From NCBI GenBank assembly GCA_964490705.1, contig CAZBCG010000012.1, positions 1 through 64,000 on the forward strand: a stretch of DNA of 64,000 bases. Direction: 5' to 3'. Position numbers and translations under genes: made by a program. Positions 40,597-50,900 of the stretch are shown here, piece by piece (within the stretch, counting starts at the first letter, position 1; every line of letters begins with the position of its first letter). The notes under the pieces were generated by a model. That model was not told where the DNA came from and made no database searches. It saw only the letters and a program-made list of their open reading frames with translations. This DNA is from Fodinibius sp964490705. Lineage in GTDB: Bacteria > Bacteroidota > Rhodothermia > Balneolales > Balneolaceae.

Positions 40597-43500
40597 GTGA
40601 GCGACAAGCAAAACGACATATCACTTTCGACGCTCAAGATCACATTAATTTATGTTGTTGTCGCTGCCCTGTGGATCGCCTACACTGATCACCTGCTGGA
40701 ACTTGTCGTTTCGGATCCGAATTATCTCTCTACGTTACAAACTTATAAGGGATGGCTCTATGTTTTTCTTACCGCGGTGGGGCTGTTTTTTCTGATTAAA
40801 GAGCATGACAATCAACTGCAATCCAAGAAAGTAGAGCTGGACGAACTGCTGGAAAATTTACGCTCCGAGCAAGAACTTTCCAGCATCCTGTTTGATCGTA
40901 TCCCCGTTTTAATTACGATGTATGATCCCGACCTCAACGAATTTGATGTTAACAAGGAGTTTGAAAACGTCATTGGCTGGAGTAATGAGGATATAAAAGA
41001 ACAGGATATTGATTTGATGGAAGAGTGTTTCCCCGGTTTTGAAGAACAGGAACGGGCCGCAGATTTTATGGATCAGCCGGGTGTAGGCTGGAAAGAGTTT
41101 ACCATGGAAACAAGGGCAGGCGACAAAATTCCCACCTCCTGGACCAACATCAAACTGACCGACGAAACCTCAGTGGGAATCGGCATTGATATGACCGAGA
41201 TTAAAGCCTCGCAAGCTAAAATTCGGGAATCCCAGAAATTGCTCAAAAAGACTTTTGAGAGCCTCAAATCGAGCCTCATCATTCTGGACTATAAGAGTCG
41301 TACCATTATCGACTGCAATAAAAGCACTGAAGAACTATTCGGATACAGTAAAGAAGAACTCGAAGGCAGCTCCACCCGAAAGCTACATGTCAGTGACGAA
41401 AAATTCGAGGAATTCAATGAAATGGGCGCAGCTGCACTTGCAGAAAAAGGGGTATTTCAGACTGAGTTTGTGATGCAGAAAAAAGATGGAAGTACATTCT
41501 ATTCTGATCATATCGTTACGTTTGTTTATGATGAAGACGGAGAAGTTGACAAAGTGGTAAGCGTCGTTAGGGACATCAGCGATCGAAAGAAAAACGAACT
41601 GGAGCTCAAACGGCGACAGGAACGCTTATTGCGATCCCAAAAAATTGGCGAAATTGGCGACTGGGAACTTAACCCAAAAACCAAAGAAATCAGTTGGTCG
41701 GCTACAATGTTTGAGATCTATGAACGCGACCCGGAATTAGGGGCTCCCTCCTATGATGAAATTCAAACAAATTATTATGAACCGTCTGTAGTCAAACACA
41801 ATAAGGCCATTGAGGGAGCCATAGAGAAAAAAGAATCCTATGATATTGACCTGCAACTAAAAACTGACAAGGGAAATAAGAAGTTTGTCCGGGCAATAAT
41901 AGTACCTAAAGAAAATGAGGAGGGAGAAGTTGTAAAATTGCTGGGCATTGTTCAGGATATCACCGAGCGTAAAATCTCACAAAAAAAGCTCGAGCAGCGC
42001 AATACCTTCATCGAAAAAACACTCGATAATTTGCCCATTGGCGTAGCTGTCAATACCATTGATGACGGCAAGACCACTTTAATGAACAAAAAGTTCGCTG
42101 AGATTTACGGTTGGCCGCAGGATGTGCTAAAAAATGTAGAGACATTTTTTGAAAAAGTATATCCGGATGAAGAATATCGCGCTAAAATAGTCAACCAAGT
42201 CCAAGAAGACATTGAAAGCGGCGACCCGGAGCGCATGCAGTGGAATAACATTCGAATTACTACGCAAGAGGATGACCAAAAAATTGTAAATACCAAAAAC
42301 ATACCGCTCTACGAACAAAATTTGATGATCTCAACGGTCATGGACGTAACGGAACAAAAAGAATTGGAAAAAGAGCTCGAGAAAGAAAAACAGCGCTTCA
42401 AGCTCGTGGCTGATACCACCAGCGATATTATTTGGGATCTGGATTTTAGGAAAAAAGAATTATGGTGGAGCGAAGGATTTGAAGAGGTCTTGGGATATGA
42501 GCGTCAAACCCTCAAAGAGAATTTTCAAAAATGGAGTGATTACATTCACCCTGATGATAAGGAGAAAATTACTGAAAGCTCGGAACAAGCTCTCAACTCC
42601 GGCTCCCGTAAATGGGAAGAGGAATATCGACTTATCAAGGCCGACGGCTCTATTGCTCATATGGTCGACCGGGCCATTATTATTCGTGATGGTGACGGTA
42701 AGGCTATTCGCATGGTTGGCACGATGGATGACATTACCGAACGGCGCAGGGCCCAGCAAAAACTGCGCAAATCAGAAGAAAAATACCGGCACCTGTTTAA
42801 GAACAATCCCGAGCCCATGTGGATTTATAATCCCAAAACCCTGGAGTTTGTAGAAGTTAACCAGGCAGCCATTGAACATTACGGATACTCAGAAAAAGAG
42901 TTCCTGGATATGACGCTGGCCGATATTCGTCCGCCCGAAGAAATAGAGGCCATGAAAAAAGACGTCAAACAACATCGCGGCCAAGAATCCTACTCCGAAG
43001 AATGGATCCACACCAAGAAAGACGGCACCAATATTACTGTTGAGATTTCGGCGGCCGATGTACTTTATAATAATGAAACCTACCGGCTGGTGCTGGTCAA
43101 CGACATCACCCAACAAAAACGAGTACAGGAAAAAATTATACAATCGGTGATTGAAGGTGAAGACCGGGAACGAAAACGCATTGCCCATGAGCTACACGAC
43201 GGATTGGGACAGTATTTGGTAGCAGCCAATATGAATTTTGAATCTGCAAAAGGTGATCTCGAAGAGATGTCGGATAAACGTCAACAGCAGTTCGAAACCG
43301 GACTTTCGCTATTAAAAAACGCTCTTTCCGAAACACGCAGTATCGCCTACAATCTTATGCCCAAAGCCATTGCCGATTATGGATTGATTACCGCCCTCGA
43401 AAATCTGGTTCAGGATTTTAAAAAAAGTACCGATATCGTCTTCCATCTTAATCACAACTGCGAAGATCTGCGGTTAAAAAATCAGGCTGAAATTAATATA

Positions 43501-43800
43501 TATCGTATCTTTCAGGAAATTATCTCCAATGCCGTACGCCATGCCGAATGCTCCCTGATTGACATCAAGTTGCAACTAAAAAAAGATACACTTACCATAG
43601 TTATTGAGGATGACGGAAAAGGAGCAGACTTAAACACCCAACAAGACCATGTGGGATTAGGACTTACAAGCATTGAAACACGAGTCAACAACCTCAAGGG
43701 AGACCTCAACGTTGATTCGGAACCGGGGCAAGGCATGAAAACAACAATTGTTATTCCCGAAATCGCGGACTTGAAACTTAACGATCTTTCCGATGGCTGA
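40597..43800 (+). CDS. Membrane sensor histidine kinase with many PAS domains (NarX/DegS-type HisKA_3)
   Basis: 1067 aa, GTG start. Two N-terminal helices (about 12-32 and 50-67) with a short outer loop, a coiled coil, then about six PAS/PAC units between residues 95 and 845. The HisKA_3 box RKRIAHELHDGLGQYLVAAN puts the phosphorylated histidine at His867. The ATPase domain is complete: EIISNAVRHA (N box), EDDGKGAD (G1), HVGLGLTSIETRV (G2). Its last eight bases overlap the start of a NarL-type regulator, so the cognate pair is clear. The number of PAS units suggests integration of several redox or ligand signals; none can be named. Confidence 0.93.
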   Translation: MSDKQNDISLSTLKITLIYVVVAALWIAYTDHLLELVVSDPNYLSTLQTYKGWLYVFLTAVGLFFLIKEHDNQLQSKKVELDELLENLRSEQELSSILFDRIPVLITMYDPDLNEFDVNKEFENVIGWSNEDIKEQDIDLMEECFPGFEEQERAADFMDQPGVGWKEFTMETRAGDKIPTSWTNIKLTDETSVGIGIDMTEIKASQAKIRESQKLLKKTFESLKSSLIILDYKSRTIIDCNKSTEELFGYSKEELEGSSTRKLHVSDEKFEEFNEMGAAALAEKGVFQTEFVMQKKDGSTFYSDHIVTFVYDEDGEVDKVVSVVRDISDRKKNELELKRRQERLLRSQKIGEIGDWELNPKTKEISWSATMFEIYERDPELGAPSYDEIQTNYYEPSVVKHNKAIEGAIEKKESYDIDLQLKTDKGNKKFVRAIIVPKENEEGEVVKLLGIVQDITERKISQKKLEQRNTFIEKTLDNLPIGVAVNTIDDGKTTLMNKKFAEIYGWPQDVLKNVETFFEKVYPDEEYRAKIVNQVQEDIESGDPERMQWNNIRITTQEDDQKIVNTKNIPLYEQNLMISTVMDVTEQKELEKELEKEKQRFKLVADTTSDIIWDLDFRKKELWWSEGFEEVLGYERQTLKENFQKWSDYIHPDDKEKITESSEQALNSGSRKWEEEYRLIKADGSIAHMVDRAIIIRDGDGKAIRMVGTMDDITERRRAQQKLRKSEEKYRHLFKNNPEPMWIYNPKTLEFVEVNQAAIEHYGYSEKEFLDMTLADIRPPEEIEAMKKDVKQHRGQESYSEEWIHTKKDGTNITVEISAADVLYNNETYRLVLVNDITQQKRVQEKIIQSVIEGEDRERKRIAHELHDGLGQYLVAANMNFESAKGDLEEMSDKRQQQFETGLSLLKNALSETRSIAYNLMPKAIADYGLITALENLVQDFKKSTDIVFHLNHNCEDLRLKNQAEINIYRIFQEIISNAVRHAECSLIDIKLQLKKDTLTIVIEDDGKGADLNTQQDHVGLGLTSIETRVNNLKGDLNVDSEPGQGMKTTIVIPEIADLKLNDLSDG

Positions 43801-44446
43801 TGTTAATATTTTACTGGTGGACGATCACGATATTGTTCGGGATGGTATCAAAGCTCTGCTCGAAGATGAGATTGGTTTTACCATTGTTTCTGAGGCAGAA
43901 TCCGGCGAAGAAGCGGTAGCAGCCTGCCGCGAGTACGATGTTGACCTGGTTATCATGGATATCAACATGCCCGAAATGAATGGCATTGAAAGCACCAAAC
44001 AGATCAAGGAAGAATTCGAAGAGATTAAAGTGCTGGCACTCACCATGATGGATGAAGACCAACACATCCGCAAAATGATTGAGGCCGGGGCCTCGGGTTA
44101 TATCCTTAAGAGCTCCAATAAAATCGAGCTTATCGATGCTATCACCACCATTCTGGATGGACAACATTATTTCAGCGATGATGCCACACACAGTGTAATG
44201 ATGGATCTGGTGAAAGGTAAAACCGAAGACGAAAGTTCCGATCCAGGACAACTTACCGACCGCGAAATTGAAGTGCTGGAACTTATCGTCGAGCAATATA
44301 CCAACCAACAAATTGCCGATGAGCTCTATATCAGCATTCGTACCGTTGATGCCCACCGTCGTAACCTGCTCCAAAAGACCGGCGCCAAAAATACCGCCGG
44401 CCTGGTTACCTACGCCATCAAACACGACCTTGTGGAAATCGAATGA
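43793..44446 (+). CDS. NarL/FixJ-family response regulator
   Basis: 217 aa. Receiver domain 1-120 with the acidic pair Asp10-Asp11, phosphoacceptor Asp56 in LVIMDINMPEM, Thr84 region LALTMMD and Lys105 in YILKSS. A GerE-type helix-turn-helix follows at about 150-215 (LTDREIEVLELIVEQYTNQQIADELYIS, then VDAHRRNLLQKTGA). Translationally coupled to the kinase upstream. Likely targets include promoters with short inverted repeats; one candidate lies directly downstream at 44505-44522. Confidence 0.96.
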   Translation: MADVNILLVDDHDIVRDGIKALLEDEIGFTIVSEAESGEEAVAACREYDVDLVIMDINMPEMNGIESTKQIKEEFEEIKVLALTMMDEDQHIRKMIEAGASGYILKSSNKIELIDAITTILDGQHYFSDDATHSVMMDLVKGKTEDESSDPGQLTDREIEVLELIVEQYTNQQIADELYISIRTVDAHRRNLLQKTGAKNTAGLVTYAIKHDLVEIE

Positions 44447-44495
44447 TCATCGGGCACACCCCATCCCACCTTTTTTATATATCTGCCGGCTGTAA

Positions 44496-44561
44496 TCACA
44501 CCCAATAGGTATTGTTACCTATATCCAAAATAGGTGTTTTATTCCATACTTATCGGGTGTG
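44496..44561. promoter_or_regulatory. Nested palindromes between the regulator and the pseudo-receiver gene
   Basis: An outer inverted repeat TCACACCC (44496-44503) with GGGTGTGA (44554-44561) encloses a perfect palindrome ATAGGTA, TTGT, TACCTAT (44505-44522) and a further half-site ATAGGTG. TACCTAT fits the NarL heptamer pattern TACYYMT but in outward arrangement. It may be an operator for the NarL-type regulator or a structured leader of the 44605 gene. Confidence 0.45.
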
Positions 44562-44604
44562 AAAAGCAATACGTTAAGGCAGAAATATTAATGTATTCCG
44601 AATA

Positions 44605-45000
44605 ATGAACATACTACTGTTGGCCCAACAAACATTTGTATCCGAAACGGTTAAAACCATGTTGGAATCGGCTGATGATTGGTCGGTAATCAAGGCGTCA
44701 TCGCTGGATTCTTTAACCGACTCATCTTCCCCAGAAGACTCGAAATGGGATATCATCGTTGCTAATTTGGCAGATTTTTCCAAAGCCCCCACCCAACTCA
44801 TCCGCAAAATTCGGGGACGCTATCCGGCCACTCCGCTGCTGGTTATGTACTCCTACAACCAGGAACTACTTATTCATCCCCTGATCAATGCCGGTGCTAC
44901 CGGATACTTACAAAATGGCATTCCCGAGCAGGGATTGCTTAAAGCCATCGAAGAAGTGGCAGCAGGAGAAGAGTTCATTATGACAGAATCTACCTATTGA
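44605..45000 (+). CDS. Stand-alone pseudo-receiver protein (degenerate response-regulator domain)
   Basis: 131 aa with the length and strand pattern of a CheY-type receiver: MNILLLAQQ, DIIVANL, PLLVMYSY, GATGYLQNG. The key residues are gone: the acidic pair is Ala-Gln, the phosphoacceptor position is Asn54 (IIVANLAD), and the conserved lysine is Gln103. Only the Ser83 of the T/S switch remains. It cannot be phosphorylated in the normal way and may act as a binding adaptor or decoy for the flanking kinases or the NarL-type regulator. No DNA-binding domain. It lies 158 bp after the regulator and 104 bp before a second PAS kinase. Confidence 0.82.
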   Translation: MNILLLAQQTFVSETVKTMLESADDWSVIKASSLDSLTDSSSPEDSKWDIIVANLADFSKAPTQLIRKIRGRYPATPLLVMYSYNQELLIHPLINAGATGYLQNGIPEQGLLKAIEEVAAGEEFIMTESTY

Positions 45001-45061
45001 TCGATACGCATTTCGTGCTATTAAAAATTTAGGTTTTTCACGTCTTACGCTTGCAGATATA

Positions 45062-45094
45062 ATTGGTGATTATATGATCTCATAAATCATCAAT
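45062..45094. promoter_or_regulatory. Imperfect 15-16-bp inverted repeat before the second kinase gene
   Basis: ATTGGTGATTATATGA, TC, TCATAAATCATCAAT: the arms match except for one substitution and a one-base slip. It ends ten bases before the ATG at 45105, so it could be an operator or a hairpin that covers the ribosome-binding region. Confidence 0.4.
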
Positions 45095-45104
45095 CCCAGT
45101 TTAC

Positions 45105-47279
45105 ATGACTAACCAACATATCCCCATCGATTCAACACTGCTGAACAGCCTGTTGGCTCACGTTGCAATCATCGAAAAATCTGGCACTCTCCTCAAGGTT
45201 AACGATGCCTGGAAGCAATTTGATGATGCGAATATCGAAATTAAGCGTCCGCCCGTGGGCGAAAATTATCTTGAGACGCTTCAACAGGCGATTGAATTTG
45301 GCAACGACTATGCCCTAAAGCTTCTGATTGGCCTGAACAAGGTTCTGCAAGGCAGTCGTGAATCATTTTCACTCACTTATCCAGTAAAAAACAATTCGTT
45401 CTGGTTTAAGATGACGGTTCGTCCCTGTAATGACGAGCATACGCAATTTATGATAACCCATGAGGATATCACCTCAACGATGAAGGCCAGATACGACCGC
45501 ATAAAAAATGAGGATCGATATCAAATTAAATTTCAGCAGAGCCCGGATGGCATCTTTGTTACCGATGCCAATGGAACAATTATTGATGCCAATCCCGCAG
45601 CAACCAATATTCTGGGCTGGAGTACCAAAGAATTTAAAAGCCGCACCCTCGATAACTTTCTGGATGTGAACGACCCTGCCTACAAAAATGCCCTCAAAGA
45701 ACGCCAAAAGCATGGCACCTTTGAACTGGAAATGGATTTAGCCCATAAAAACTGTACTACTGTTCCGGCCGAAGTATCCTCGCGGGCCTATCGCAATCCT
45801 CAAGGCAAACTGCGAGCTATCATCACCTTCAGAGACATCAGCCGCCGTAAACAGGCTGAACAGAGTTTGATTAAAACCAAGCAGTTTACCGAATCGGCCC
45901 TCAACAGTATTCCCGGAATATTTTTTGTGCTTGACCGCGAGGGCAACTTAGTACGCTGGAACGAAAATATGGTAACAAACCTGGGTTATTCCGCCGAAGA
46001 ACTATCCCAGAAAAATGCACTGGATTTTGTTCTTGAAGAAGAAAAGTCAAAGGTAAATGAGAAAATCGAGGAGTGTATTAAAACCGGAGAACTGTCTGTA
46101 GAAGTGAAAATGCACTCAAAAGATGACAAACAGAAAGATTATTTTATCCTGGCCAAGCGGTTTGTCGAAGAAGGCAGGGTGTATCTTGTAGGTGCCGGTA
46201 TTGATATCACCGAAAACAGAAAGATAGAGCGCGAAAATCAGAAGAATCAGATCATGATGGAACAACTGTTTGCGAATGCGCCGGTAGGTATCGCCATTGT
46301 TGATACCGACAACAAGGTACAGCATATCAACAACAGTTTTGAACAAATGTTTAACTATACCAAAGAGGAAGTACTTCAGAAAAATATAAATGACTTGCTG
46401 GCACCCGATACCAAAAAAGATGAAGCAGAACAGATTTCTGAAGCCACCCGGCGGGGTCAAAGCCTCCAAAAAGAAACCGTGCGTATTACAAAAAACGGAC
46501 AGGAAATTCCCGTCCTGATCGGCAGTGTACCGGTGGAGTTACAGGGGGAAATTATCGCCATTTATGGCATCTATGTTGATATTTCTCAACAGCGCGAATA
46601 CCGCTATAAAATTGAAGAAGCACTACGCGAAAAAGAAACGCTGCTGGCCGAGCTGCATCACCGAGTCAAAAATAACCTGGCTCTCATCAACAGTCTGCTG
46701 GAGCTACAGCTTTTTGATGTCGATGACAATTCCGAACTGGAGGAGGAGCTCACAGACATAAAAAATCGGATTATGACGATCGCTTCTATCCACGAAGTAC
46801 TCTATCAAGATGGCAACCTCAGTAGTATCTCGTTCAATAACTTTTTGCAGGAATTGATTGACGCAGGCGCCATACAAAATAAGCAACATACCAACGATGT
46901 TACCATCAATACCGATACCGACGAATTTGCGCTCGACATCAACCAGTCGATACCCTGCGGACTATTACTGAACGAACTCCTTTCACTTATTTTTACCTTT
47001 ACAAACAAGGAACGGGAAAACAATCTTGACATCTGCCTACGTAAGTACAACTCACAAGTCCATGTCATTATCGAGGGTGAAAACATTATTAGCTGTCCCA
47101 GAGAGATGAAAGAACATCAATCGCTGCACAACATCCTTGTTGAAACATTGGTGCAGCAGCTAGAGGGTACGCTGCTCTGGCCCAATGGAGACGAAGAACA
47201 TCAAAAATTTGAGCTTATCTTTACGAAAGAGAGCAGCTACAGCCCTGCCAGAGACTTGCTCGAAAGCAATTACAATTAG
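45105..47279 (+). CDS. Cytoplasmic PAS histidine kinase, HisKA_2 (HWE/PdtaS-like) type
   Basis: 724 aa without membrane helices. Four PAS-like units at about 10-120, 140-260, 265-375 and 385-500, each ending in a D-I-T/S-type PAC strand. The HisKA_2 box LLAELHHRVKNNLALINSLL follows, with His519 the likely phosphosite. The ATPase domain is odd: CGLLLNELLSL keeps the first asparagine, but the second N-box half, the D-x-G-x-G loop (here VIIEGENI) and the glycine-rich lid (HNILVETLVQQLEGTL) are eroded. It may be a poor or dead kinase, or use ATP differently. No regulator gene follows. Confidence 0.88.
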   Translation: MTNQHIPIDSTLLNSLLAHVAIIEKSGTLLKVNDAWKQFDDANIEIKRPPVGENYLETLQQAIEFGNDYALKLLIGLNKVLQGSRESFSLTYPVKNNSFWFKMTVRPCNDEHTQFMITHEDITSTMKARYDRIKNEDRYQIKFQQSPDGIFVTDANGTIIDANPAATNILGWSTKEFKSRTLDNFLDVNDPAYKNALKERQKHGTFELEMDLAHKNCTTVPAEVSSRAYRNPQGKLRAIITFRDISRRKQAEQSLIKTKQFTESALNSIPGIFFVLDREGNLVRWNENMVTNLGYSAEELSQKNALDFVLEEEKSKVNEKIEECIKTGELSVEVKMHSKDDKQKDYFILAKRFVEEGRVYLVGAGIDITENRKIERENQKNQIMMEQLFANAPVGIAIVDTDNKVQHINNSFEQMFNYTKEEVLQKNINDLLAPDTKKDEAEQISEATRRGQSLQKETVRITKNGQEIPVLIGSVPVELQGEIIAIYGIYVDISQQREYRYKIEEALREKETLLAELHHRVKNNLALINSLLELQLFDVDDNSELEEELTDIKNRIMTIASIHEVLYQDGNLSSISFNNFLQELIDAGAIQNKQHTNDVTINTDTDEFALDINQSIPCGLLLNELLSLIFTFTNKERENNLDICLRKYNSQVHVIIEGENIISCPREMKEHQSLHNILVETLVQQLEGTLLWPNGDEEHQKFELIFTKESSYSPARDLLESNYN

Positions 47280-47906
47280 CGTTCTGACTGTGGCATGACC
47301 ACCTTATAGAAAGTCAACCATGGCAATTAGGTAAATCATCTGTAATAGCCCCTCTTAACTTGTCGCAAACAACTTTGCTTACAGATACCTAATCAACACA
47401 TCTTATTGCGCTATTTATTAGAGTAAACGCTCCTGTTGTTGCAGGAATGCACAGCCAAATTGGCATATTCTGGGTGGCTCCGTACACACGGGGATAGCAA
47501 TTCTAGTATTGTACGGATAGGCAATCTGTGTCATCAAAATTTCACCGTTAACAAGTACCAGCTGATCGAGATCACTATTCCCATTAAACACCATATCCAC
47601 CAAACGTTCCGGCATCATAGTAGCACTGTTCCCGTCGCTAACGTCCTCTTCCAACTGGATTTGATATCGGTATTGGTCCCAGATTCGAGCGGTGTTTTTC
47701 CAACCTCTGCCTCCAATACACAAAATAACTTTTCCAGCAGATTTTTTCTATTCATCACCAGTAACACCTCCCAAGGTCGTTATTTGCTTATTTAATAAAT
47801 CTCTTACATACTTCAGATATCAATTGCAGCAAAAAATTATTCCGCTGTAAAACATTCATCACTGTTAAAACTATTCAAGCCTTCTTAAATCCAACTACTG
47901 ATCATT
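47280..47906. other. 627-bp region without a clear gene
   Basis: It holds one possible frameshifted minus-strand gene (47418-47758, listed separately). The parts 47280-47417 and 47760-47906 are AT-rich and carry the expected promoter of the tricorn-protease gene, which I cannot delimit. No repeat of the families seen elsewhere in the window and no RNA gene is evident. Confidence 0.5.
47418..47758 (-). pseudogene. Possible small gene with a frameshift, unrecognised
   Basis: A GGGAGG ribosome-site word lies 9-15 bases before GTG 47758/ATG 47755. This frame gives MNRKNLLEKLFCVLEAE, then goes off-frame. Another minus-strand frame then stays open for about 100 codons to a TAA at 47418, with codons that favour G and A in first position, as real genes do. 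The tail holds four cysteines (IPVCTEPPRICQFGC). A plus-strand frame of 119 codons overlaps it and looks less gene-like. No family recognised; chance is a real alternative. Confidence 0.22.
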
Positions 47907-50900
47907 ATGAAAAAGCTGTCCCCTATTTTTCTCACATTATTGCTTTTCTGCGTAACTAATCTGCAAGCACAATCCAATACGCCCTTTGCGCGATTCCCCT
48001 CTATTAGTCCAGACGGATCCACCATCGCATTTTCGTACCAGGGTGATATCTGGACCGTACCTGCTGAAGGCGGTCGCGCACTGCGCATGACTGTTCATGA
48101 AGGATACGAAGGACGTCCACAGTGGAGTCCCAATGGGCAAAAAATTGCTTTTATCAGTGATCGCCACGGCAACGATGATCTGTTTGTGATGAATGCCAAC
48201 GGTAGCCAGCTGCAGCGCATAACCTATCATTCTACGGCGGATCAGCTTACGGGATGGACTCCCAATGACAAACTTATTTTTACCACTAATCGCTTGTATA
48301 ACCAAGTGGAATGGGAGCCCGAAATTCATACCGTATCTGCCGAAGGCGGCACCCCGGAACGCTTTTTTAATTCTTTTGGGATGATGGCCACGATGTCTCC
48401 CGACGGCCGATACCTGGTATTTGTCCGCGGATACAATGGCGAATACCGCAAGCGCTATCGCGGTCCCGCTAACAAAGACCTGTGGGTCTATGACACTAAA
48501 GAAGATTCCTATCAGCAGCTGACCAATTTCGAGGGCAACGACATGTATCCCATTTTTTCGGGCAACACCCTTTATTTTATCAGTGAGCGCAGTGGTACCT
48601 ACAACATCTATAAAACCGGCTTCACCAAAAATGGAACCATGGGCAGCTCCCCAGAACAGGTTACCGACTTTGATGGCGATGGCGTTCGCTATTTTGATGT
48701 GGGTAATGATGGAAATAAAATTGTCTTTGAACGAAAGACCGGCCTCTACACCATCAATGCCCAAAGTGGTTCCGCCAAACAACTGCCACTCGATGTATCT
48801 CAGGATGAGCGATACTACACTGTAGAGCGCAAGTCTTTTTCCGGGGATGCTGAAGAATTTGCCGTCTCTCCCAGCGGCGACTGGCTGGCGTTTGTGATTG
48901 AAGGCGAAATCTTTATTAAACATAACGATTCCGAAAAGTCGCGATCTGTTAAAGTAACCGATCATCCATTTCGCGACCGCGATGTATCGTTTTTAAACGA
49001 TTCGACCCTCATTTTTGCCAGTGACCGTAACGGCCAATATGATTTTTATGCGGTACAGCCTGCGCAAAAAGACAAGAACGATCTTTTTGAAAGCCTGCAG
49101 TTTTCGACAACGCGGCTAACAAATACGGAGGCAGCCGAACGCAATCCCGTCATTTCGCCCAACGGCAAACAACTTGCCTTTAACCGCGGACGCGGACAAC
49201 TGGTTGTTGCCGACATTAACGGCCGTGCCAGTCTTGGTGAAGAAACGACCCTGCTCGATACCGGCTGGGCTGAGGCCAGCGATGTAGCCTGGAGTCCCGA
49301 CAGTAAATGGCTGGCGTACTCTATGCCCGATCTCGATTTTAATCACGAAATCTATATCCAGCCGGCGGATAACAGCAAGGAGCCGGTGAACGTCAGCAAA
49401 CACCCGCGCCCCGATTCCGATCCCGTTTGGAGTCCTGACGGCAGCAAGCTGGGCTTCCTTTCCAACCGCAACAACGGCGATGATGACGTCTGGTTTGCCT
49501 GGCTCAACCGCCGCGATTCGCAACGCACACAGCTCGAATGGGACAAAAGCGAAACACCGGAAGTCGTCTCGGCTAAAGACACTGTGGCAAAAAATGTAGA
49601 AATAGATTTCGACGGGCTGTACAAACGACTTCAGCAGGTAACATCTATGCCGGGCGACGAATCCGACATTGCCATCTCCAAGGATGGACAAACATTCTAC
49701 TTTGTGGGTGACGAAGCCGACGACGATCTCTACAAAGCCAAGTGGGACGGCAGCGATGTTTCGGCACTAACCGAAGGCGGAACCAATCCATACAGCGTTC
49801 GTCTTAACACGAAACTCAACGCTCTTTACCTGATGCAGCGCGGGGGGCAAATCGGTCGGTACAATCTTGATTCCAATAAGCTCGAGCGACTGCCATTCTC
49901 AGCCAAGATGAATGTCAATCACAAGAAACAACGTGAGCAGATTTTTGAGGAAGCATGGCGCAAACTTAACGTCAATTTTTATGATCCCAACTTTCACGGG
50001 CAGGATTGGCAACAGATTCATGATCATTATAAACCCTGGGTCCTCCAAACCTCTTCCGACCAAGATTTTGAGGACGTGATGAATATGATGCTCGGCGAAC
50101 TCAATTCCAGCCACATGGGTTTTTACGGATCCGATCGTGCTGAAACACAGGAACTGGAAACCGGCATGCTGGGTGTAGAAGTTGAGCCTGTATCCAACGG
50201 CGTTCGGGTAGAACGTGTGGTGCCCAATTCGCCCGCCGACCGCGAAGTTAGTACGCTTAATGTCGAGGATATCATTACTGCAGTCGATGGCCAGTCGGTA
50301 GCTCAAGTTTCTAATTTCTACAGCTTGCTGGCCGACAAAGTGGATACGCCCACGCTGTTACAGGTTCAAAATAATGCCGGTGAAAGCCGAGAAGTTGTTA
50401 TTGAACCAACCGACGATCTCGGCGATCAGCTTTATAGCCAATGGGTGGAAAAGCGCAAAGAACTCACCGAGGAATATTCCGATGGGCAACTCGGATACAT
50501 CCACGTAGAAGGAATGAACTGGCCCAGCTTTGAGCGATTTGAACGCGAACTGGTAGCCACCGGCGAAGGCAAAAAAGGCATCGTTATTGACGTACGGTAT
50601 AACGGCGGCGGCTGGACAACCGATTATCTGCTTACCGTGCTCCAGTATCAGCAGCACGCCTATACCATTCCACGCGGTTCGACGCCCAATCTCGAGAACA
50701 ACAAGACGAAATTTCGTGAGCATTATCCGTTCGGGGAGCGCCTGCCGCTGTCGAGCTGGACCAGCAACGCCATCACATTAGCGAATCAAAACAGCTACTC
50801 CAATGCCGAAATATTTTCACATGCTTTCAAAAACCTGGATCTGGGCACGCTCGTAGGCGAACCTACGTTTGGCGCTGTGATTTCTACGGGCGGCGCCGGT

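Noticed and set aside
47436..47795. Plus-strand frame of 119 codons in the 627-bp gap
   Set aside because: Composition is unlike a protein gene (rich in Ser/Thr/His/Ile without pattern), no ribosome site, and it overlaps a more gene-like minus-strand frame.
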